This document shows, in pieces, positions 52,027 through 61,008 of a DNA stretch of 64,000 bases (within the stretch, counting starts at the first letter, position 1; each line of letters starts with the position of its first letter). This DNA comes from Halobacillus dabanensis (lineage in GTDB: Bacteria; Bacillota; Bacilli; Bacillales; Halobacillaceae). The notes below the pieces were generated by a model. That model searched no databases. It had not been told where the DNA came from and saw nothing but the letters and a program-made list of their open reading frames with translations. The position numbers were made by a program, and so were the translations under genes. The stretch spans positions 186,001 to 250,000 of the forward strand of contig NZ_FOSB01000006.1 of assembly GCF_900114165.1 (NCBI RefSeq). Reading direction: 5' to 3'.

Positions 52027-52878
52027 ATGGAAACCCTCTACTCTTCTGCACTTGAGAATTTGGAAAGAAAATTCATGCCACACACTTCCGAATATCAGCG
52101 CTACATCGACTTTCACACGATGAGAGATATGAAACAGGTGATTAAAAAGAAACGCCCTGTTTATTTCGATCTGAATATAAAAGAACTGGTAGAGATGAAC
52201 AATCGATATATTTTGGATGCATTTTGGAACGGGGTCTTTTTCACCGCCGTCATTCCAACTTCCGACACGTTCAGGGGCACCATCGAAGTTTACGGGAAGC
52301 CACCGCAAACGCTGCTTGGACGCTTTGAAATGGGAGAAGAAGAAAATCAGGCATTTTCCCCTACGTTTTTAAAAGAAGAATTCACGAGAAGAAAAGGACT
52401 CGGAGACACATTGCGTAAATTTTCGAAGGTGTTGTTCTCGTATCTCGATTCCTATGTAGAGAAGAACAAGGAAAAATCGCGGGATGAAACAACTTCCGAA
52501 CATCCCGGAGAAACGATACTCGAAGGCTGGGACTTCCCGTTCCTTGAGAACCATCCTGATCTTCAACAGGAATGGACATCTTTAAAAAAACGGACAGTGA
52601 ACCAATTACAACGAATGGAAGAACTCGATATCGAGGAACACTACAGCCTTGAGACGATGGTGGAAAAAGACGTTCCTGACTTCATCGGATCGTTCCAGCG
52701 ATTATCCGATGAGAATAAGGAAACACGGAAACATGAACTGTTGGAGACGATGTACGATTTGCATAAGTTCATCGAAACACTGGAGCAAAAAGAAGAAGAA
52801 AGTCATACACACAATTTTGCCAGAAGCAAAGGGATCATCTCTTCCAAGTACAACAAGGAAGAAGAGAGTTTCTTTTAA
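52027..52878 (+). CDS. Hypothetical protein paired with TelA
   Basis: 283 residues, helical, charged and without membrane segments. No recognised domain: not the XpaC membrane protein that precedes the TelA homologue yaaN in B. subtilis. It lies directly upstream of telA with 62 bases between, so they are probably one operon and one functional unit of cell-surface or toxic-anion response. Function unknown. Confidence 0.65.
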   Translation: METLYSSALENLERKFMPHTSEYQRYIDFHTMRDMKQVIKKKRPVYFDLNIKELVEMNNRYILDAFWNGVFFTAVIPTSDTFRGTIEVYGKPPQTLLGRFEMGEEENQAFSPTFLKEEFTRRKGLGDTLRKFSKVLFSYLDSYVEKNKEKSRDETTSEHPGETILEGWDFPFLENHPDLQQEWTSLKKRTVNQLQRMEELDIEEHYSLETMVEKDVPDFIGSFQRLSDENKETRKHELLETMYDLHKFIETLEQKEEESHTHNFARSKGIISSKYNKEEESFF

Positions 52879-52940
52879 GTGTAGCAACCTGCCGTTTGTT
52901 TTTTTACAAACCAACGAATTTTCAGACAGGAGGTAGACAC

Positions 52941-54059
52941 ATGAGTGAAAAATCTTTGCATAGAGACAAAGAAGCGGAAATGAACCATCAGGACCTGAGA
53001 GAAGCGATGACGCTTATTGAAAAAGAAGACATCGACCGTCTGAACGAAGAGGCCGAAGCCTATGCAGGAAAGTTCGAATCGTCCAGGGACGCCTCCCTAT
53101 CCGAAGTGATGAGAGAGCTTGGCGACCTCGGTGAAAAGGAACAGCGCGTCGCCGGGGAGACGATGGAAACGCTGAAGCACCCGGTAAACGACCTCATGAC
53201 AAGAGGCAATAACGACATACCTGAATCGCTGAATGAACTCGAGGCGATCGTGTCGGACCTTGATCCAAAGCGCACCGAAGGCAACGGTGTGCAGCGGTTC
53301 TTCTATAAGCTAAGCAAAACAAAGCCGATCGACCGCTATATGAGGAAATATCAAACCGTCGACTCGAAGATTGATACGGTAGTTCGCAGTCTGCTGGCAG
53401 GGAAAGATCGGCTCGAAGAAGACAGTGTCGAGTTGCAGCTGATTAAAGAAAACGCCCAGAAGCGTATCTATGACCTGGACAAGCAAATCTACCTCGGGAA
53501 GAAGCTTTTTGAGCTTTTGAAAGAAAAAGAAGCGACAGGCGAATACGATGTGGCGCTGCTTACAGAAGGAAAAGAGAAAATCATCACGCGTACGAGGAAC
53601 ATGACTCAGATGAAAAGTGTCTTGCATCAGAGTATTTCTTCCGTCGATATCATCAAGAAAAACAATGAAAAGCTGAAAGAATCAGTCCGTAATGCCGTTA
53701 CAATGACGAAAAATATCATTACCGTCTCCGCTTCGATCCAGCTCGCTTTGAACAATCAGCGGCAAGTGATCGATACAGTGAACGGCGTCAATAAAGCGAC
53801 CGAGGAGATGCTGCTTTCGAACTCGAGGAATCTGAAAGAGAATGCCGAAGAAACGACACAGATGATGGAGAATCCGGCGATCAGTATGGAAGCTCTTCAA
53901 GAGTCTTTCGATAACGTATTCGAAGCACTGAAAACGACAGAACAATCGTCCGAGCGGATCATCGCTTCGAGTGAACAGTTCATTGAAGAGATGGATGCAT
54001 TGAATGAAAATGTCCGGAAAAAGTTATCACAGAATAAACAAAGAGCGCTTCGTGACTGA
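52941..54059 (+). CDS. TelA-family (toxic anion resistance) protein, YaaN-like
   Basis: 372 residues from ATG 52941 after AGGAGG. Long helical protein with coiled-coil stretches: YKLSKTKPIDRYMRKYQTVD, LIKENAQKRIYDLDKQIYLG, and NAVTMTKNIITVSASIQLAL are the TelA motifs. Such proteins act with small membrane or cytoplasmic partners in resistance to tellurite and other stress. Its terminator overlaps the stop. Confidence 0.88.
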   Translation: MSEKSLHRDKEAEMNHQDLREAMTLIEKEDIDRLNEEAEAYAGKFESSRDASLSEVMRELGDLGEKEQRVAGETMETLKHPVNDLMTRGNNDIPESLNELEAIVSDLDPKRTEGNGVQRFFYKLSKTKPIDRYMRKYQTVDSKIDTVVRSLLAGKDRLEEDSVELQLIKENAQKRIYDLDKQIYLGKKLFELLKEKEATGEYDVALLTEGKEKIITRTRNMTQMKSVLHQSISSVDIIKKNNEKLKESVRNAVTMTKNIITVSASIQLALNNQRQVIDTVNGVNKATEEMLLSNSRNLKENAEETTQMMENPAISMEALQESFDNVFEALKTTEQSSERIIASSEQFIEEMDALNENVRKKLSQNKQRALRD

Positions 54060-54072
54060 AGCGCTCTTTTGT
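54040..54072 (+). terminator. Terminator of the telA operon
   Basis: AAAGAGCGCTTC (54040-54051) pairs with GAAGCGCTCTTT (54058-54069), with the telA TGA inside the loop end; T-rich after it. Confidence 0.85.
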
Positions 54073-54135
54073 ATGGGCTGTTTTGGACGTATCATGAAGC
54101 AAGAATAGATCTCCTGCCCTTTTATAAGCCCAAAA

Positions 54136-54246
54136 TGAACTTTGCTTCTCTTTTACAGAGATCCTTTATTAAATTATTCAATATTTCCAATGACGCATAA
54201 TCATGTACCATTTATATGCTTAGGAAGCGCGTACCCTGCGCTTCTA
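54136..54246. repeat. Dispersed intergenic repeat, copy A
   Basis: About 110 bases that align with 61488-61612: TTGCTTCTC-TTTTACAGAGA, a TTTAATTA-like middle, GTACCATTT-TATGCTTA and a final GAAGCG-GCGCTTC hairpin. No gene in either copy. Here it overlaps the end of the M14 peptidase gene. Confidence 0.65.
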
Positions 54247-54247
54247 A

Positions 54248-55288
54248 TTATTCGCCATAACCACTACGTGGAAGGTCATCCCAAAAGGACGTGTCTGCCT
54301 CATTAATAGAACCATCAGCTAGAGATTCAAGTGCTTCTTCCATTGCAGTAACAGCTTGTTGAATCAATTTCCCGTTGCTCTTTTGACCTAGGACATAATC
54401 ATCGTATTCGTGATCGGCCATTCCACGCATTTCAAACAATAACGTGGCGATATCATATTCTACTGCAAGACCGTTACGACTGATCGTTTCTGCTGATCCA
54501 CCAGGATACTTAGAAAGTAAGCCATACCCTTTATCACTTACAGCATTGTAAACAACAGATCCAAGCTGCTTCGAACGTTGAAGTACTTCATTATCTACAT
54601 TTTCTGTCGTCGGATATAGAATAGAACCTGAAACAAGCTCATCTGAATCACCGAGGGTCGTTTGTGTACCCTGGTGGTGAAAATCAATCATGTAATCCGG
54701 ACTGTACTTTTGTAAAACATTCTCATGAAAAGCCTTCGTTTCAGGCTGTTCGCGGTCCACATGGTCACGGTTTAAATCAACTCCGTTTGCGTTATAGCGC
54801 GTATGTGTGCCTGATACATAATCATCCAAAGAAAAATTAACATCTCCTTCTGCCCCATCAACATTCAAGCGTGGAGCAATAAGAACATTTACGTTATCAA
54901 GAATTTCTTGAGTTTTCTTACCGTTTGAAGTTAGTTTCTGAATAAGTTTAAGAGCTCCTTCTGTTGTTAACGTCTCGTTTCCATGCTGTTGTGTAAGAAA
55001 TAATATAGTAGGGTTATCTTCATCAGAAGCGAACTTTGCTAAGTATAAGTCTCGTCCTTTTACAGACTCTCCGTAGGTTTCTAGCTCCATAGCTTCAGAT
55101 TGGCTATCAGCCTTCTCCAATACTTTAACCATCTCTTCATAATTGTGAAGTCGTTCATTTTTGATCGTTTCGTTGCCCCCATAGTTTGGACCGTTGGCAC
55201 TGTTGTCACCTGCTAATACTGTTCCTGTAGCTGATCCAGCAGCAAGTAAAGTACCTGCTAAAGCCATTGATAAGACTTTTTTCCTCAT
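54248..55288 (-). CDS. Secreted M14-family zinc carboxypeptidase
   Basis: 346 residues. Signal peptide MRKKVLSMALAGTLLAAGSA with a likely Ala-type cleavage near residue 26. M14 motif set: H102 and E105 in QHGNE, R140 in APRLNVDGAEGD, LNRDHVD (R174), H204 in DFHHQG, and catalytic E286 in LLFEMRG. It removes C-terminal residues from peptides outside the cell. Start follows AAGGAGG. Single gene in a long stretch of intergenic DNA. Confidence 0.85.
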   Translation of the reverse strand: MRKKVLSMALAGTLLAAGSATGTVLAGDNSANGPNYGGNETIKNERLHNYEEMVKVLEKADSQSEAMELETYGESVKGRDLYLAKFASDEDNPTILFLTQQHGNETLTTEGALKLIQKLTSNGKKTQEILDNVNVLIAPRLNVDGAEGDVNFSLDDYVSGTHTRYNANGVDLNRDHVDREQPETKAFHENVLQKYSPDYMIDFHHQGTQTTLGDSDELVSGSILYPTTENVDNEVLQRSKQLGSVVYNAVSDKGYGLLSKYPGGSAETISRNGLAVEYDIATLLFEMRGMADHEYDDYVLGQKSNGKLIQQAVTAMEEALESLADGSINEADTSFWDDLPRSGYGE

Positions 55289-55822
55289 CAGTCATCATCC
55301 TCCTTCAAATTTTTATGTCTATTACCACTTCAATAACGAAAATTGGAAGTCCTTTCACTTTAAGGTAAATAATTACATGTGACTAAATGAGGCAGGTTAT
55401 TTAAAGGAAGGGATAAGAGTTTCGGACCACAGTAAGATAGTTGGCGTGCATAAAGTTGTGGGTGAAATGACATAAATAATATGCTTCATCTATCTGATTA
55501 AGCGTGTTATTTATGCCATTTCCACTTTTGACGACGGATTCCCTTCGAAACGCGGGATTGGTCTAGTGCTTCCGCATTTCAACCACACATGGACATGAAA
55601 TAGAAATGTTCTATTTTGAAAAACGTAACATTCATAGATACGGCGGATTATTTAATTAATACAATTACTTTCTTCTGGGAATACCCTTTAAATGCTAGCA
55701 GCACATTTTCAGGAAAAAAATTCTCCCCCCCTCCTCCTCTTTAGCACTTCCCCCACCATATAGACATACCGGTGGATGATAACCAGAATCCTAGTATTTT
55801 ATGCAAACATCCTTAAGAAAGG
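55289..55822. other. Intergenic DNA with a long hairpin before glcD
   Basis: GAAATGACATAAATAATATGC at 55464-55484 pairs with GCGTGTTATTTATGCCATTTC at 55502-55522, giving a long imperfect stem-loop without a T run. No gene is seen; a short GC-free stretch near 55720 is poly-C/T rich. Confidence 0.45.
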
Positions 55823-55851
55823 TTGTAAATTTTCAGAGTATTATGTATAAT
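55823..55851 (+). promoter_or_regulatory. Sigma-A promoter of glcD and the BASS transporter
   Basis: TTGTAA (55823-55828), 17-base spacer, TATAAT (55846-55851), 45 bases before the glcD ATG. Confidence 0.75.
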
Positions 55852-55895
55852 CCTTGGAATAAACGATTTAATTAGACTACAGAGGTGACATACAT

Positions 55896-57290
55896 ATGAG
55901 TACTAGTATCGAGACTTTACTAGATGAATTGAAAGCTTTTTTAAGAGACGACCAAATCTCTACCAATGAAACGATTCTTGAGCACCACAGCAAAGATGAA
56001 TCCTATCATGCCGGGAATAATCCGGACATTGTGGTTTTCCCCGAAAGTTCGGAGGAAGTAAGTGAGATTGTCAAAGTGGCGGATAGAAATGATACGCCGA
56101 TCGTCCCTTTTGGACTGGGATCAAGCCTCGAGGGGCATGTCATTCCTTATGATAAGGGAATTACCATTGACTTTACATTAATGAACAAAGTCATTGAAAT
56201 CCGGGAAAAGGACTTTCTCGTCAAGGTCCAGCCTGGTGTCACACGGTCGCAATTGAATAAGGAACTGAAGAAATACGGCCTGTTTTTCACGGTCGACCCA
56301 GGGGCAGACGCAACGCTCGGAGGGATGGCAGCTACCAATGCCAGCGGAACAACCTCTGTCAAATATGGAGTTATGAAGGATCAGGTGAATGATCTAGAAG
56401 TAGTGCTGCCGGACGGTGAAATCATTCACACAGGAAACATGGCGCAGAAGTCCGCTTCCGGTTATGACCTGACAAGCCTATATGTCGGTTCGGAAGGAAC
56501 GCTCGGCTGTATTACCGAACTGACGTTGAGAGTATACGGAATCCCGGAAAATATTATGGCGGCAAGAGCATCTTTCCCGACTGTCGATGATGCTGTCGAG
56601 GCAGTGGTTTCGATTTTGCAGACAGGTGTTCCGGTCGCCCGTGTCGAACTCGTCGATGAAGCTTCCATCAGGCAAGTGAACAGCTTCAGCGGAATGGATT
56701 ATAAAGAAAAACCTACGTTGTTCCTCGAATTTCATGGGAATGAACCTGGTCTCAAGCATGATGTCGATTTTATGGAAGAAATCGTCGCAGATCATCACTG
56801 TGAAGAAGTCCATTTTGAAAAGGATAATGCAGCCCGCACCAAGCTTTGGGAAGCACGACATAACCTAGCCTATGCCTATATCCATGGCAACCCTGGAAGA
56901 AAGCTCATGGTCACAGATGTTTGTGTACCTATCTCGGAATTAGCAAGTGCCATCAAACATGGAAGAGAAAAAATCGAGGAATTGGACTTCGAAGCAGGCA
57001 TCCTGGGTCACGTCGGTGATGGCAACTACCATGCCTTATTGATGATCGATACAGAAAATCCAGAAGAAGTAAGGATGGCGGAACAATTCAATGAAGCCAT
57101 CGTGGAATACGCTTTGGCACGCGGCGGAACATGCACTGGAGAGCATGGCGTCGGGCGTGGGAAAATGAAGTATTTGAAGCGTGAACATGGAAGTGCACTG
57201 AATGTCATGGGACAGATCAAATCGGCACTGGACCCGAAAGGAATCATGAATCCTCATAAACTTATAGATACGGAAGGAAGAGGCAAATGA
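55896..57290 (+). CDS. GlcD-like FAD-linked 2-hydroxyacid oxidase
   Basis: 464 residues. The PCMH-type FAD-binding fold: VVFPESSEEVSEIVKVADRN, PFGLGSSLEGHVIP, DPGADATLGGMAATNASGT, and the C-terminal HVGDGNYHALLMID with TGEHGVGRGKMKYL. Family members oxidise glycolate, D-lactate or related acids. Start follows AGAGGTGACATACAT. It overlaps the transporter gene by 4 bases, so uptake and oxidation of one acid are coupled. Confidence 0.9.
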   Translation: MSTSIETLLDELKAFLRDDQISTNETILEHHSKDESYHAGNNPDIVVFPESSEEVSEIVKVADRNDTPIVPFGLGSSLEGHVIPYDKGITIDFTLMNKVIEIREKDFLVKVQPGVTRSQLNKELKKYGLFFTVDPGADATLGGMAATNASGTTSVKYGVMKDQVNDLEVVLPDGEIIHTGNMAQKSASGYDLTSLYVGSEGTLGCITELTLRVYGIPENIMAARASFPTVDDAVEAVVSILQTGVPVARVELVDEASIRQVNSFSGMDYKEKPTLFLEFHGNEPGLKHDVDFMEEIVADHHCEEVHFEKDNAARTKLWEARHNLAYAYIHGNPGRKLMVTDVCVPISELASAIKHGREKIEELDFEAGILGHVGDGNYHALLMIDTENPEEVRMAEQFNEAIVEYALARGGTCTGEHGVGRGKMKYLKREHGSALNVMGQIKSALDPKGIMNPHKLIDTEGRGK

Positions 57291-58264
57291 AATTACTAGA
57301 GACGATCAGTAACCTAGCCGGAAAATACTTTGCATTTTTGGTGATCGGTGTAGCGCTCATCGCGTTTTTCATCCCGGAACCTTTCATAGGTTTGGGTGCG
57401 TATATCACGATTCTATTGGGAGTCGTCATGTTCGGGATGGGACTCACGCTTAAACCCGTAGATTTCAAGCTGGTATTAAGTAAACCTGTCCCCGTTATCA
57501 TCGGAGTCGCTGCCCAATTCGTTTTAATGCCGTTAGTAGCTTTCATGCTTGCCTACTTTATGAATTTACCGGCTGAACTGGCAGCAGGACTGGTCCTCCT
57601 CGGTTCCGTTCCAGGCGGTACAGCATCCAATGTCATGGTCTACCTGGCGAAAGGAAATCTTGCCCTTTCTGTTGCAATGACTTCCTTATCTACCATGCTT
57701 GCACCGATTCTGACTCCGTTGATCCTGTTAGCCCTAGCAGGACAATGGCTGCCCGTGGACCCAGTCGCGATGTTCTTATCCATTGTCCAAGTCATCATTG
57801 TTCCGATCACCCTCGGGGTTTTGCTCAGAAGAATCTTTCCGGCAACCGTTGAAAAAAGTGCCACCGTCGTTCCGCTGATTTCCGTTCTCGCGATCATCAT
57901 CATCGTTTCCGCAGTCGTAGCAGCGAACGTAGAAAGTATCACCACTTCCGGGTTGCTGATTTTCTCAGCGGTCATGCTTCATAACTTGCTTGGCCTTTTC
58001 CTGGGATATGCAGCAGCTGTATTGATGCGCTTGGATGAGAGTAAACGAAGAGCGATATCCATCGAAGTCGGGATGCAGAATTCCGGTCTTGGCGTAGCTC
58101 TCGCAACCGCTCACTTCGGACCATTAGCGGCCCTGCCTAATGTCATCGCAGCCGTCTGGCACAATATTTCCGGTCCGATTCTAGCAACCTTCTGGTCAAA
58201 AAAGCGGGTCACAGAAGGAAAAAGCATAAAAGAAACCAAGCCCGTCTCCAGACAAGCACAATAG
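57287..58264 (+). CDS. Bile acid:sodium symporter family (BASS) transporter
   Basis: 325 residues with nine to ten membrane helices: LGVVMFGMGLTLKPVDFKLV, GSVPGGTASNVMVYLAKGN, and VGMQNSGLGVALATAHFGP, the BASS motifs with the helix-crossing sodium site. Bacterial members carry small organic acids. Being coupled to glcD, it probably imports the 2-hydroxyacid or its precursor. The YocS-type transporter is the nearest named relative. Confidence 0.88.
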   Translation: MKLLETISNLAGKYFAFLVIGVALIAFFIPEPFIGLGAYITILLGVVMFGMGLTLKPVDFKLVLSKPVPVIIGVAAQFVLMPLVAFMLAYFMNLPAELAAGLVLLGSVPGGTASNVMVYLAKGNLALSVAMTSLSTMLAPILTPLILLALAGQWLPVDPVAMFLSIVQVIIVPITLGVLLRRIFPATVEKSATVVPLISVLAIIIIVSAVVAANVESITTSGLLIFSAVMLHNLLGLFLGYAAAVLMRLDESKRRAISIEVGMQNSGLGVALATAHFGPLAALPNVIAAVWHNISGPILATFWSKKRVTEGKSIKETKPVSRQAQ

Positions 58265-58349
58265 TGGGGACAGTCCCACTGGCTTTGTAATATATTTAAA
58301 CTCTCCCCGCACTCTGCTACACTAAAGTGCAAATAATTTGTGTAAGAAA

Positions 58350-58392
58350 CGAAAGAGCCTACTCCTCCATAAAGGAAGTAGGCTCTTTTACC
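58350..58392. terminator. Terminator between the BASS and catE genes
   Basis: AAAGAGCCTACT...AGTAGGCTCTTTT (58352-58363 with 58377-58388) around the loop CCTCCATAAAGGA, the same hairpin family as at 62651-62690. Confidence 0.75.
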
Positions 58393-58421
58393 CTAAAAGA
58401 ATTAAATTAGTGCAAGGACTG

Positions 58422-59273
58422 TCACACTTCCAGGTTAATGCTGTTTCCAGATGGATCAGATGTAATATAAATACCATTCTCCTCTTTGACAGGTGCACCA
58501 AGCTCCTCCAGACTAGCGACCACATTTTTTCTATTTTCTTCATCGGGTAAAATGATCGTAAACGATGCTAGTCCAACACTGTTTTTGGAAGGTGCCGGAG
58601 CTCCAACCCCAGCCCACGTGTTTAAACCAATATGATGATGGTAGTTACCTGTTGAAATGAAAAGTGCCTGATCGCCAAATCGGTTAACCACTTCAAACCC
58701 AAGACCTTTTGTGTAAAATTCCTCCGCTTCTTCTAATTGAGAAACATGTAAGTGGATATGCCCCATAATCGTACCGGCAGGAAGGCCATCCCATGGTTCT
58801 GTTGAATCCGCTGTTTTGAGCAAATCTGTAAAATTTAACGGATCAACTGTCATGGCGACTTCATTGTTCTTCCACTCCCACTCTGAAGGGTCACGGTCCA
58901 CATAAATTTCAATGCCATTCCCGTCCGGATCATTTAAATAGAGAGCTTCACTAACTAGATGATCAGAAGATCCTATCCGAATCCCTTTCTGAATAAAATG
59001 ATTTACAATGTTAGCTAAATCTGAACGGCGAGGGACAAGAAGAGCAAAGTGATATAAGCCGGTCGTCCTACTCTTCTTAGGTATCGCATCTTCCGGCTGC
59101 TCTATGGATAGAATACAAGTTTTCCCATCAGCTGTTAACTTAGCACCGTTTGTAGTTCGCTCTACAATATTCAACCCTATAACTTCTTGATAATATTGAA
59201 GAGATCGTTCCAAGTTTTGCACTTTAATGTTCACATGTTTTACAAACGTAACGGGCTTTTGATGAAATGACAA
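58422..59273 (-). CDS. catE: CatE, catechol 2,3-dioxygenase
   Basis: 283 residues with two VOC modules, close to the length of B. subtilis CatE. FVKHVNIKVQNLERSLQYYQEVIGL at the start; metal ligands in GHIHLHV, HHHIGLNTW and the last SDPSGNSINLEV region. It cleaves catechol extradiol and protects against catechol-derived quinones. Start follows GGAGGAATTTC-type sequence. Third in a catD-wrbA-catE string controlled by the CatR-like regulator. Confidence 0.9.
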   Translation of the reverse strand: MSFHQKPVTFVKHVNIKVQNLERSLQYYQEVIGLNIVERTTNGAKLTADGKTCILSIEQPEDAIPKKSRTTGLYHFALLVPRRSDLANIVNHFIQKGIRIGSSDHLVSEALYLNDPDGNGIEIYVDRDPSEWEWKNNEVAMTVDPLNFTDLLKTADSTEPWDGLPAGTIMGHIHLHVSQLEEAEEFYTKGLGFEVVNRFGDQALFISTGNYHHHIGLNTWAGVGAPAPSKNSVGLASFTIILPDEENRKNVVASLEELGAPVKEENGIYITSDPSGNSINLEV

Positions 59274-59314
59274 TGAAATTCCTCCAATTATTGTGAGATT
59301 TCCCCTATTTGAAA

Positions 59315-59351
59315 AGTGCCTAATACCCAGCAGATATTAGGCACTGTTTTT
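59315..59351 (-). terminator. Hairpin between wrbA and catE
   Basis: AGTGCCTAATA (59315-59325) pairs with TATTAGGCACT (59335-59345), with T-rich ends on both strands. It may attenuate transcription from wrbA into catE. Confidence 0.6.
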
Positions 59352-59405
59352 TATTGCATATTCTTTTACGAGTTTATATTTATTGTAGTCAAAGGTTTTA
59401 ACTAA

Positions 59406-60020
59406 TTATTGCTGTTGTCCTTGTTTCACCCAAGTAGCGATGGTAACCGTCCGTTTTGCCTGGTGCATCACAGCTTCTTGTACGTCTTCCTGCATATTTC
59501 CTTCTTGATCCACCGTTACACTGACTCCATATGGATTTCCACCTGAAGAAAATTGAACGGCATCCGTATAACCTGGTGCAGCAATAATCGCTCCCCAGTG
59601 CATCATGGAGGTATACAGAGCCTGAATGGTTGCTTCTTGACCACCATGAGCGTTGCTTGCAGATGACATACCACTTACCACCTTATTGATAAGCTTTCCA
59701 TTCGCCCAAAGACCGCCGGTGGTATCAAGGAATTGCTTCATTTGTCCTGGGAGATTCCCAAAACGTGTTGGCATACTGAAGATAATGGCATCCGCCCACT
59801 CCAGATCCTCCATTTCCACCATTGGTACATCTGCAGTTTCCTCTGCATGTGCTTTCCAGGCCGGGTTGGAATTAATAGCTTCCTGTGGGGCAAGCTCAGG
59901 AACTTTTACGAGTTTGACCTCTGCACCTGTGGCTTCAGCTCCCTCCTTCGCCCACTGTGCCATTTGGTAGTTAGTTCCTGTAGAGCTATAGTAGATAATG
60001 GCTAATTTAACGTTTGACAT
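59406..60020 (-). CDS. wrbA: WrbA-like NAD(P)H:quinone oxidoreductase
   Basis: 204 residues from ATG 60020 after AAAAGGAGAGG. Flavodoxin fold: LAIIYYSSTGTNYQMAQWAKEGAE (FMN phosphate loop), ADAIIFSMPTRFGNLPGQMKQF, SGMSSASNAHGGQEATIQ. WrbA-type enzymes reduce quinones by two electrons, avoiding semiquinones. It is set between catD and catE, adding a reductase to the classic catDE pair. Confidence 0.88.
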   Translation of the reverse strand: MSNVKLAIIYYSSTGTNYQMAQWAKEGAEATGAEVKLVKVPELAPQEAINSNPAWKAHAEETADVPMVEMEDLEWADAIIFSMPTRFGNLPGQMKQFLDTTGGLWANGKLINKVVSGMSSASNAHGGQEATIQALYTSMMHWGAIIAAPGYTDAVQFSSGGNPYGVSVTVDQEGNMQEDVQEAVMHQAKRTVTIATWVKQGQQQ

Positions 60021-60103
60021 TGTATTCCTCTCCTTTTCCTGACCAAATAATTTATTGAGTATACCCATTCATTCCTCACCTTTTCTTTAATAATTTCCTC
60101 TCT

Positions 60104-60511
60104 TTAAGAGGCTTTAGATAACTTATCCTGTGTTTTTGAAAACAAGGCATTATCCAGTGAGAGTCCTGTACTATTGGAAAGGGCTATATAAATAGACATG
60201 CCTAGTAACGCCAGGTCCAATTCATATCCACCGAGAAACCCAGCAGAAAATTTAACCGTAATAATGGCCCCAAACATAATAATCGCAAATAAATAGGCAA
60301 CGATCTTTGTGCCCAACCCTAAAACCATAGCGATTCCGCCAACAAGTTCAATGGCCGCAATAATATAAGCTGCGATTCCAGGTATTCCAACACTATCAAA
60401 GAACCCTACCGTATTTTCAATTCCTGACTGGAATTTATCCATTCCATGGAAGAAAAATATAACTCCTAATATTACCCTAAGGAAGGTAGCGCCCGCTTCC
60501 TGTTTGCTCAT
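60104..60511 (-). CDS. catD: CatD-like DoxX-family membrane protein
   Basis: 135 residues with four membrane helices: LRVILGVIFFFHGMDKFQSG, AAYIIAAIELVGGIAMVLGLG. DoxX family, the CatD (YfiD) protein of the B. subtilis catDE operon, whose role in quinone or thiol stress is unclear. First gene of the operon, right beside the CatR-like regulator and its operator. Start follows AGAAAGGAG. Confidence 0.88.
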   Translation of the reverse strand: MSKQEAGATFLRVILGVIFFFHGMDKFQSGIENTVGFFDSVGIPGIAAYIIAAIELVGGIAMVLGLGTKIVAYLFAIIMFGAIITVKFSAGFLGGYELDLALLGMSIYIALSNSTGLSLDNALFSKTQDKLSKAS

Positions 60512-60558
60512 CCTTAATCACTCCTTTCTAAAGAGTATAATTTAAAAATGTAACTTAA

Positions 60559-60575
60559 TTACTTTTCGTAAGTAA
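60559..60575. promoter_or_regulatory. Operator for the CatR/YodB-like regulator
   Basis: TTACTT-TTCGT-AAGTAA, a perfect 6-base inverted repeat with a 5-base spacer, between the divergent catD and catR genes; a second half site ACTTACGT is at 60592-60600. Position suits repression of the catD-wrbA-catE operon. Confidence 0.65.
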
Positions 60576-60627
60576 GTGTATACAAATAATTAACTTACGT
60601 CAACTCATTAATTCACATATAGTAATT

Positions 60628-60657
60628 TTGTTACCTTATGTTTACTTGTGATAAAAT
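60628..60657 (+). promoter_or_regulatory. Sigma-A promoter of the CatR-like regulator
   Basis: TTGTTA (60628-60633), 18-base spacer, TAAAAT (60652-60657), 21 bases before the regulator ATG. Confidence 0.55.
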
Positions 60658-60678
60658 AAATGATAAGGAGTGGTCATT

Positions 60679-61008
60679 ATGAATACATCTCAACTCTGTC
60701 CTAAATTTGAAAAAGCAATGAGCATTTTAAGTCAACGTTGGACGGGCTTGGTTATTTACCAGCTACTTTCAGGTCCACAACGTTTTTGTACAATTGAATC
60801 TTCCATTGGAATTAGCGGAAGACTGTTATCGGATAGATTAAAACATTTAGAGAATGAAGGAGTTGTAAAACGGGAAGTGTTCCCTGAAACCCCTATTCGA
60901 ATTGAATATTCATTAACAGAAAAAGGGAAAGATTTAAGGCCTCTTATGAAAGAGTTGGAAAAATGGTCTCAAAATTGGATAGACAGTGAAGATACCCTAG
61001 AAGATTAA
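60679..61008 (+). CDS. HxlR-family redox regulator, CatR/YodB-like
   Basis: 109 residues from ATG 60679 after AAGGAGTGG. MNTSQLCPKFEKAMSILSQRWTGLVIYQLL: the N-terminal Cys7 before Pro-Lys matches the quinone-sensing Cys6 of YodB and Cys7 of CatR. HTH and wing: TIESSIGISGRLLSDRLKHLENEGVVKREV, then PIRIEYSLTEKGKDLRP. Such repressors are released by quinones and diamide. Divergent from catD-wrbA-catE, the likely target. CatR is favoured over YodB by context. Confidence 0.85.
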   Translation: MNTSQLCPKFEKAMSILSQRWTGLVIYQLLSGPQRFCTIESSIGISGRLLSDRLKHLENEGVVKREVFPETPIRIEYSLTEKGKDLRPLMKELEKWSQNWIDSEDTLED

